The notes beneath the pieces were generated by a model. It saw only the letters and a list, made by a program, of their open reading frames with translations, did no database searches and had not been told where the DNA came from. From contig ML679959.1 in the NCBI GenBank assembly GCA_007922225.1, forward strand, positions 21,337,230 to 21,401,229: a stretch of DNA of 64,000 nucleotides, given 5' to 3'. Positions 56,483 to 64,000 of the stretch are shown piece after piece. Within the stretch, counting starts at the first letter, position 1, and each line of letters starts with the position of its first letter. Made by a program: the position numbers and the translations under genes. This stretch comes from Emydura subglobosa (lineage: Eukaryota; Chordata; Testudines; Chelidae).

Positions 56483-56707
56483 GGGCTGGTCTACACTGAA
56501 AATGTATATCCACATGGTTATGTTTCTCAGGAGTAAAAAAAAAACCACACCCCTCAGAGAGGTAGCTATGCCAACCTAACCCCCAGGGTAGACATTGCTA
56601 AATCAATGGAAGAATTTTTCTGTCAACCTAGTTACTGCCTCTCGGCGAAGTGGATTAACTACTGCAATGGCATTAACTACTGTAGCATTTTAATTGTAGG
56701 CAGACCC
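56483..56707. mobile_element. Harbinger-type MITE, both ends present
   Basis: GGGCTGGTCTACACTG at the left and ATTGTAGGCAGACCC at the right are imperfect inverted repeats. Internal features include AAACCACACCCCTCAGAG, GCCAACCTAACCCCCAGG and GTGGATTAACTACTGC. 225 bp long, no coding capacity. Confidence 0.7.
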
Positions 56708-56939
56708 TATGTCTCAGTGATTTTCAGTGAGTCTGATGTTCCTAAGTATCCACAGCATTTTTTAAAATGTTACCCTTTGTGCATTTGACAGCACTTTGAG
56801 TATAGTCATTTTCACTCCTCCTCACACCAAGTCAGGTTCTCTGATTGTTGTGTGTGTCCTTCACACATTTTTACAAAGAGAATCTTACCAAAAAGACACA
56901 AAAAATGTGGAGGCAGATTTAGTACAAGACACTGTTTTT

Positions 56940-57180
56940 AATTAGAGCTGGTTGACTATTTTCCTTCAATGTGTTTTGGGTTTTTTGTTTGCTTGCTTGT
57001 TTTTAATGGACAATGGCTTAAGGACAAATTTCAATTTTTTTCTTGAAAATTGAAAAACTTTTATGGTAAGCTAAAAACCTAAAACATTTTGAAAAACAAC
57101 TTTGACAAAAGACAGGGAAAAAAATTTTCATGGGAGAGAGAAAAATAATTTTCTGAACATCTTTACTTTTAGCTAATTTT
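56940..57180. repeat. A/T-rich dispersed repeat (AAAATTTTC type)
   Basis: Starts TTAGAGCTGGTTGACTATTTTC, like the copy at 49568, and contains CTTGAAAATTGAAAAAC and AAAATTTTCATGGG. Confidence 0.5.
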
Positions 57181-57324
57181 TTTAGATTGTAGTTTAAGTT
57201 CGTGATATCCCTTTAAACTCATTTTCTGTGAGCATTCACAGAAGAAAACTAATTTCAAAGGTTTATGTTTATTCAAAAGGGAACAAAAAACACCCAGACC
57301 AGGTCATCTTAGGTGCTCAGCACC

Positions 57325-57500
57325 TACAAACAGGGTTTTCCAGATTTTTAAAGTGCTCAGCTCCTATTTAGGAAGCAAAATAAATAGTCATATTTTCAAA
57401 AGAGCTCAGTATGCTGGGTGCTAAGGTCATCTGAAAATCTGGTCCTAATTGTGCAATGCTGAGTTGTTGGAAATCTGATCCTGAGCACTCTTAAAAATCT
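57325..57500. repeat. TTTTCAAA-type palindromic repeats, degraded
   Basis: GGTTTTCCAGATTTTTAAAG, ATATTTTCAAAAGAGCTCAG and GAAAATCTGGTCCTAA appear in tandem, probably two overlapping copies. Confidence 0.45.
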
Positions 57501-58954
57501 ACCCCAGGTGATTTATGTGACCAGTCACAATTGCGCAACACAGCTTGAATTTCAAATTTTAAATAGTAAGATATAAATTTAATTCATGACAAAGTTCATT
57601 GAACAATTTCAAGTAGTGAATAAGTTCAAGAAAACTGACCTGTTTGTGGACTCCATGATCAGAGGCAAGGTTATTCATTATAAATTATGTGCACATCTCT
57701 AGCTTTTGCCCTCTATCTCCAACATGAACTGTTCTGAGAATAGTTGAAGTCCTTCCTAATGCAGGGGCTTAATCGTCTCAATTTTGAGTTTGTTTTGTAG
57801 ACCTATAACGGGTTTCAGTTTCACATGCATTAAGTGCTTTGTAGAGTTCAATTAAAAGAATGAGAAAGTTGAGGTTAGATATGGTGAGCTGCACATGACA
57901 GAGAAAATCTTCTTGACAATTATGCCAGTATTTGAGCAAAGATGGTCAAGTCCTCCTTTGGTGAGAGACCTTTCATCTTTCCCCAGCAGTCTGTCTCCAG
58001 ACCTACAGTTCTCCACATACACATGGAAGACTTACAATTTTCTAACTCAGAAAATGCATGGATTTTGGTTCTCTCCCTACGAAACTATATAAAACTGTTT
58101 CCATTATTTCAGTGGGTATTTTATCAGTCCCATGTGCCTGCCTTGCTGTTGTCCTTTTAAAAAATTCCTACAGGCTGTTTATTGTTTGAGTAGAAATGAG
58201 CCTGAACCAAGTCTCCCAGATACGAATACACCCAATTCCAAAACCACATTTGCTCGTTGTGCCATGAGCTCATTTCTAGTAGAGAGAAGTAAGCAAATTA
58301 TGTCCTGATAGGAGTGATGATTGAAAATAGCTTTGGCAAGATCCCTTTCGCCATTCTGAGCGCATGGTATTTTCTCACACTGCTACCACAAATGTTGAGA
58401 TCATCTGAGGATCCCTCATTAGCCATCCTTAAATTGGGGGTAAGGGGGCTTAGGCACAGTACTATATTCCTGCTGGTCTGACAGAACTCAAGGCTTTTAC
58501 CCTGTTCTCTTCTCCCAGGTCTTTGCCTGAGGAGTATGTGTGGCTGACGTTGAATATATTAGGAGAAGCAGTATTTCTGTTCATTAACAAGATGTCAGAT
58601 GTTTTTAAATAGTGTCCAAATGCCCAGAGAAGAGAGCTGTGGGAACTGTGTCCCTAGATACCCAATTTCATGCACAAATGGTGGTTTGTGAACACAAACA
58701 TTGTAATTGAACATGTAAAGTTAAAAGCCACTTTTTGTAAAACTCCAGCTGTGTTTCTAGGAGCACTTGATATTAAATTTCACATGCTAGCAAAGGACTA
58801 TGTGCTGATGGTATATAAAATCTCACTCTAGATTGTCTTGTGTGTACTGTAGCTAACTGCCTGTTTGAAGTCTGTCAGACTACACATAGCCACAATTCAG
58901 ATTTATTTTTAATGGAAGGCAAAGGTAAGTAAGAAAGCTGGTCTTATAAGTAAG
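57501..58954. other. Unique A/T-rich stretch
   Basis: No gene or clear repeat recognised. Confidence 0.5.
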
Positions 58955-59075
58955 GCAGTGGCTTAGGACTAGGTTATAGTACAAGCACATAGTACACACA
59001 CAACCTGTTTCCAGAAGAGTTTACAGTCTAACTAGACAAGACCGGTTGGAAGAAAGAAAAAGTTACTATGCCCAG
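58955..59075 (-). mobile_element. MIR-like SINE fragment, antisense
   Basis: ACAAGCACATAGTACACACAC and AAGAGTTTACAGTCTAACTAGACAAG are visible in parts. They match the antisense SINE landmarks at 15925-15965. Confidence 0.5.
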
Positions 59076-59100
59076 TTTCATGCAGTGATCCATTCATGGC

Positions 59101-59187
59101 AGACAACTTGCACTAGACAAGCAAGACACTAGACAACTAGACAACTTGCACTAGACAACTTGCACTAGACAAGCAAGACAACTTGCT
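59101..59187. repeat. Minisatellite of ACTTGCACTAGACAA units
   Basis: At least five units built from ACTTGCACTAGACAA, AGCAAGACA and ACTAGACA. The seed ACTAGACAAG is also present at 59031-59040 in the adjacent SINE remnant. Confidence 0.85.
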
Positions 59188-60234
59188 GTACATGTGTTAC
59201 TTTGATGGTTGCATAGGAATGCCCTTAGGGCAGAGAAGGGATTAATGATACCAGTTTGAAGCCCCAAGTGCATCATTTTAGAGCAGAGCTCGCTATAACA
59301 GCATATTTCTATCTTCAGTTTTCACTTTGTTCTTAAAGACTCACTGTTCATTTATATCCTCTAAGGAAGCGCCTAGCAAGATGGATGGATCATCACCCTT
59401 TCAGGAGAAAAGGAATTGTGCACCTCAGTTTACATAAAAAATAAATTTAAAAAAAAGTTGAATCCCATTCTATAATCCCCCAAATTTATATTCCTCAGTA
59501 GCATCTCGGTAATCTCTCCTAACATTAGTTCAGAAAACAGCTTTTCATTTACAGCTATATCACTGCAGTAATCCAGATAGCATGGGCTTTATTTCTGCTG
59601 TGATGTTCTAACACTAATTTGCAGGAGTGGAAGGCAATTTGCTATTCTAACCAATTACTTTTGTCCTTGGATAAAGCAGACAGCAAAGATAGTGCCTCTG
59701 GTTAATTGGAAACACCAGAAAGATATCCCTGATGCTGTGTATATTTCTCTATGAAGTGTAGTACTAAGGATGTTGTTAACAACCAATTGAACTTGCTCAG
59801 AATTAAAACAAAGGCAGTATACTCAGATCTAAGCATGAGGCTTCTTGGCATTGTTTTGATGTGGTGTTTTGAAAGGTATCAAAAAAAATAATCTGTGTTT
59901 TTAGCAGGGATGTGCACATGTAATGACTCCTAGACTATATAACTGAGCTTCAGAATCTTTTTCAGAGTTGCCCATCACTACTAGTTACTGACCTAGCATA
60001 CCCAGTGTGAAAAGTCAGACAAACAATATTCCATCTGATTGTGCATCATGGCACCCAAAGCGAGTGTCCTTAGAATATGAAGGGTAAAAGTTCTTCTGCT
60101 AATATTCTGTATATGACCTTTCAGCTTCTGATCTACCTACTTTTCAGAGAGCAGCCAGAGACCCCTTGTTGTTAAAGTCACTACAACAGCCAGTTCAGTT
60201 ATGACTACCACATTCACCCTTTCTCAAGAAAGAA

Positions 60235-60420
60235 TGGTTTTGTGATTAGGACACAGGAGTGGAACTCAGATCTGGATTCAATTCTGGATTCAGATACAGA
60301 CCTCCTGCATGGTTTGGGGCTCATCGCTTAGGATCAGATTCTGATGCAATTCAGCATGAGCAAGGGTATCTTGCTCTGGGGGTAGTCCTATTGATTCCAG
60401 TCTCTACTGATGCTTGTAAA
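60235..60420 (+). mobile_element. SINE fragment plus palindromic repeat fragment
   Basis: The stretch GGACACAGGAGTGGAACTC with ATTCAATTCTGG looks like a SINE head. It is followed by AGGATCAGATTCTGATGC and CTATTGATTCCAG, parts of the short palindrome family. Confidence 0.35.
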
Positions 60421-60599
60421 TTGGGCTACGAATATGCTGTCTCACAGCAGTGTGGTGTGGCTTTATTCAGCAATACATGGTGGTGCACACAGACAAAACA
60501 GTGATGGATGCACTCTAAGAAACTACACAGAGAGTCTTGGGGAGAAGAAAGTGAGGCAGTCAGAAGGGAGGGGAAAATTTGGAAAGGGTCGTTCCAGAG

Positions 60600-61789
60600 C
60601 TTGACAGGGAGGCTTATCTTCAAATCATCCTGTCTGATGTGAGTGCTGTTGAAGCAGCCTGAACGGCAGGGGGGATGGGACTCACAAACTGCTGCTGGTT
60701 CTGCCACAGTTTAAAAAAAAAAATCAGGTTGCTAGTCACATTCTGGCCAGAACAAACAAACAATCCACCTGCCCTTTTATTTTCTCTGCTGTGAATCTTA
60801 GAGCATGTCCAGCGGCAAACAGCACCGTAGTCTGCTCTAGGCCAAAGTGGAGGAGGGGTGTCTGCCAACATTTTTGCGGCTTCACAAAATGGATGCAACC
60901 ACAGCTGTGTTGGACAGAAACATTATTTGTGGGGGACAAATAAAATGAGTAGCATGTAACAACTGTCTCCTGGTGGAGTCACCTTCAGACTAGACATGCA
61001 CATTCCTAGCTAATCTGACTATCTGTTTCCAGCACGCTGATCACTGCAGTATCTACATATCATGGCCATTCATCACAGGCACCAGTTTCTCATTCGAATA
61101 CTGCCAACAGTACTGTGACTAGTACAGACCCCTCCCTCACTCTCCTTCCACATCTTGTTCTTCAGTGGCTGTTAGCAAAGAGAAGGAAAGTGGCCACGCC
61201 CATAGCGATGTTAGCAGAAATGGCAGCATAATCAATGCTGGGCCATCCCTTGTCCTACCTCTCTGCCACTCCTCTGAGTCCTTTCTGGTAAACGGCCTAT
61301 AAATATACAATCATGTCAGTCAGGCAAAAATATAGTTCACTTACCAGCAGCCCAAGATGCTTCCAATATCCTCTGCACCAAAAGGCACACTGTCCATATA
61401 TAGTAGAATTGTGGGTGCCACCAACAAGGTTAGAAGCATCAGCACCAAACACACAACTTCCTTTGATCTACAGGAGTAGCTCTATGAGCTGACTGCAACA
61501 GTAGCAGGGAGAAAGCAAGGACCAGCACAGGCCACAGAGATGAGCATAGCCACTGATTCCTCTTCATAATGTGAGATGAAGGGGATTCTCTGACAGGCGG
61601 TTCCTCCTGGACTCCTGATACTACATAGGACAATGAGACTTGGCAGGCAGGCAGGGACACTGGCTGGGTACAGCGTGGCAGCTGCCACCGCTGTCTTTTG
61701 TCATCGTCGGGACTTGAAATAAAATTGAAAAAACACTTCCCTCCCCCCTAGTCTTTTGTTAATTCAACTTGCAAGCGATTTTTTTTTTT
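60600..61789. other. Unique non-coding stretch
   Basis: Nothing recognised. Several 60-93 codon frames lie on the minus strand at 60426-60939 without domains. Confidence 0.45.
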
Positions 61790-61980
61790 AAGTAAGTTTC
61801 AGAAAACTGGATCACTTTTTCAATTACTCAGGCTGACATGCTAATTTGTGACTTGCCATGTCTGATGGATTAGGTCAGTCAGATTTCAGTAGATTATAAA
61901 TTTCACATAACAGAGCATTAATAATGTAATTAGAGAGGACGCAACCTGCCAATGATTGATATGCCTGGAAAACTGGATCT
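61790..61980. other. Possible conserved non-coding element
   Basis: Repeat-free sequence with TAATTAG, CATTAATAATG, AATGATTGATATG and TTATAAATTTCAC motifs, rich in homeodomain-like core sites. This is the composition typical of developmental enhancers, but it is only suggestive. No alignment was possible. Confidence 0.25.
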
Positions 61981-62025
61981 CTAAAAAGTTTCAGCATCCA
62001 GAATCCTCCAACTCTGTGTCCTTAT

Positions 62026-62075
62026 TTCTCTCTCTCTGTGTGTGTGTCCTAATGTCTCTCTGTGTATCTGTCTCT
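62026..62075. repeat. TC/TG-rich microsatellite
   Basis: TTTCTCTCTCTCTGTGTGTG followed by interrupted TCTC and TGTG units. Confidence 0.75.
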
Positions 62076-62494
62076 TCCGGTATATAATACCGTGAGGGCA
62101 TGGGTTACACAGGTGTCTTTCCTTGTCACTCTCCCTGTTTCCAAAGTAAAGCAAACTGCATTGCATACTGGCTTCCCTAAGACTTAGTGACAGAAAGAGA
62201 ATTTTGTTCATCCTCCCTCATACAAAAATAATAGACTTACTGAGTATTTCAGGAGGAACAATTCCACCTGGTCAATATTCTGATCTGAACTGGTTCTGAG
62301 AGCAGGGTATTTAGCATCTGTAGATTGCACAGTGATATGAAACTAATCAACTCTCCATCTCAGTTTTCCAATCTCATTGGAAACCATGCCTTGTCTCCCA
62401 TGCCTGTACTGCTTAATTTTCCTCTCCCGCTCAGCTATTATTTAATTCTATGATGGCAGATAATACTGAGCGGCAGTATAGACTAGGAGACTAA

Positions 62495-62720
62495 GCTGGG
62501 ACTGGGAATAGACTTCTGAGTTCTGATCTCAGTATTCACATTGAACTGCAAGGCAAGCATGACCTTGGACAAATCTCTGTCCCAGTTTCACTGTCTTTGA
62601 TGGGGATAATTCTTACCTCCCAGGGGTGTGGGAAGGATTATGCTTTGCAAATATTAAATGCTAAGTATTTTACCTGTCTAATTGTATTTAATGCTGTAAA
62701 GAGTTTTGGGAAGCTGTTTT
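62495..62720 (+). mobile_element. MIR-like SINE, sense
   Basis: TTCTGAGTTCTGATCTCAG, then CATGACCTTGGACAAATCTC, CCCAGTTTCACTGTC, GATGGGGATAATTCTTACC and TCCCAGGGGTGTGGGAAGG. This is the order of a sense MIR-like SINE. Confidence 0.72.
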
Positions 62721-62756
62721 TATAGGAATGATTCTACACAAAATTAATGTATTAGA

Positions 62757-63020
62757 GGGTGGTGGTGTAATCAACACATTGGACTGTAACTCAGAGTCCG
62801 AGTTCAGTTCTGGCTCTGTCACAGACTTCTCAAGTTGGGAAGTCACTTGGGCAAGTCATTTTATCTCACTGCTTTAGTTCTCCAATCATGCAATAGCAGT
62901 AATTATACTTCCCTACCTCATAGGTGTTTGGTGAGGAGAAATTCATTAATGTTTGTGAAGTTCTCAGACTCTACAGGTACCAGGAGCTACATAAGGAGAC
63001 AGAGAAAGCACTGCCTTATT
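62757..63020 (+). mobile_element. MIR-like SINE, sense, second of a pair
   Basis: GGTGGTGTAATCAACACATTGG (A-box region, seen in part), GAGTTCAGTTCTGGCTC (B-box region), GTCACTTGGGCAAGTC, then CTCACTGCTTTAGTTCTCC, CTTCCCTACCTCATAGG and GTTTGTGAAGTTCTC. Same orientation as the SINE at 62495. Confidence 0.72.
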
Positions 63021-63094
63021 TTGTTATGATGGGCTAATGGCTGATACCATACAATACACAGTCAATATGTTTTCCTGTGTTCCTGGGTTTCATT

Positions 63095-64000
63095 AAGAAA
63101 TCTGATACATGAATAGGATAGGAAACAAAGGGTAGGAATAAATGGTCAGTTTTCAGAATGGAGAGAGGTAAATAGTGGTGTCCCCCAGGGGCCTGTACTG
63201 GGACCAGTACTATTTTACATATTCATAAATGATATAGAAAAAAGGGATAAACATGAGTGAGATGGCAAAATTTGCAGATGATACCAAACTACTCAAGATT
63301 GCAGTCTGCTTTAGACTTAACTAAGAATTAGAAAGGAATCTCACAAAACTAGGTGACTGGGCAACAAAATGGCAGATGAAATTCAATGCTGATAAATGCA
63401 AAGTAATGCACATTGGAAAACATAATCCCAACTATCCATACAAAACAATGGGGTCTAAATTAGCTGTTACCACTCAAGAGAGAGATCTTGGAATCATTGT
63501 GGATAGTTCTCTGAAACATCCACTTAATGTGCAGCGGTAGTCAAAAAAGCTAACAAAATGTTGGGAATCATTAAAAAGGGATAGATAAAATGACAAAATA
63601 TCATATTGCCTCTTTATAAATCCATGATACACCCACATCTCAAATACTGCATGAAGATCTGGTCACCCCATCTCAAAAAAGATGTATTGGAAATGATAAA
63701 GGTACAGAAAAGGGCAACTAAAATGATGAGGGGTATGGAAAAGCTTCCATATGGGGAGAGATTAATAAAACTGGGACTTTTGAGCTTGGGAAAGAGACAA
63801 CTAAGGGGGGATATGATAGAGGTCTATAAAATCTTGACTAGTGTGGAGAAAGTAAATAAGGAAGTGTTATTTACTCATTCTCATAACACAAGAACCAGAG
63901 TTCACCAAATGAAATTAATAGGCAGCAGGTTTAAAATGAACAAAAGGAAGTAAATTTCATTTCTTCACACAATGCACAGTCAATCTGTGGAACTCCTTGC
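63095..64000 (+). pseudogene. CR1 LINE, reverse-transcriptase region, continues past the window end
   Basis: Three pieces of reverse transcriptase are visible in order. [19 protein letters not shown] (63177 onward) contains the GVPQG motif. FADD, the catalytic aspartate motif of the palm (63271-63282), follows in another frame. WQMKFNADKCKVMHIGK (from 63370) comes next. A 115-codon open frame (63606-63953) then encodes the C-terminal part, with HPHLKYC, WSPHLKK, VQKRATKMMRG and KRQLRGDMIEVYK. At least two frame changes separate these pieces, so the element is dead. The copy is cut by the window edge. It is the same subfamily as 30725-30995 and 32570-33135, and better preserved. Confidence 0.88.

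Noticed and set aside
59101..59187. Possible CRISPR array
   Set aside because: Units are unequal and contiguous without unique spacers, so it is a minisatellite.

Overview
This window looks like non-coding nuclear DNA of a sauropsid vertebrate, most likely a turtle. The evidence is (i) CR1-type LINE copies, one ending in the diagnostic repeated ATTCTATG octamer, (ii) tRNA-derived and MIR-like SINEs, (iii) hAT-type and Harbinger-type DNA elements with their small derivatives, (iv) LTR-retroelement remnants, and (v) many short near-palindromic repeats centred on a TCAATGG-like motif, which I associate with turtle and crocodilian genomes. The turtle call is inference from remembered repeat sequences. 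The DNA is A/T-rich and tract-rich, with no operons, no bacterial gene density and no rRNA or tRNA gene.

I find no intact host protein-coding gene and no convincing exon. Long open frames are few and are explained by low-complexity or repeat sequence. The only recognisable protein-coding remains belong to transposable elements: a decayed minus-strand Harbinger-type transposase N-terminal region (about 10452-10905), reverse-transcriptase pieces of CR1 elements (about 30725-30995, 32570-33135, 63095-64000), and a CR1 C-terminal piece with its 3' tail (37868-38141). The window is therefore probably intergenic or deep-intronic.

Layout. 1-4500: mostly unique A/T-rich DNA. 4500-8350: accessory patch with a 685-bp long-TIR element, a C-rich block, a hAT-type MITE and GC-rich islets. 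8350-11150: low complexity, then the Harbinger copy. 11150-16200: quiet, with SINEs near 15-16 kb. 16242-16748: a well-bounded solo LTR. 16750-21380: quiet. 21380-23960: palindrome, two hAT-type MITEs and a second copy of the C-rich block. 25050-25682: LTR-like block. 26.7-29.7 kb: palindromic, A/T-rich and Harbinger-type repeats. 30.7-33.1 kb: a CR1 copy apparently split by an antisense CR1 and smaller insertions. 34.5-38.2 kb: palindromes, LTR-like sequence, a CpG-rich MITE and a CR1 tail. 39.9-50 kb: SINEs, palindromes and A/T-rich repeats. 51.3-52.25 kb: G/C-richer LTR-like block. 53.6-57.5 kb: nested A/T-rich repeats. 57.5-62.4 kb: mostly unique, with possible conserved non-coding DNA near 61.8 kb. 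62.5-64 kb: two SINEs, then a CR1 copy running off the window.

No genes work together here in the usual sense. What can be read is a layered history of transposon insertion. I did not find a convincing new biological system. The best leads are the Harbinger copy that links a transposase to the small TGTAGACA-ended MITEs, the inverted tRNA-like pair at 31.65-31.79 kb, and the dense population of hairpin-forming 80-130 bp repeats.
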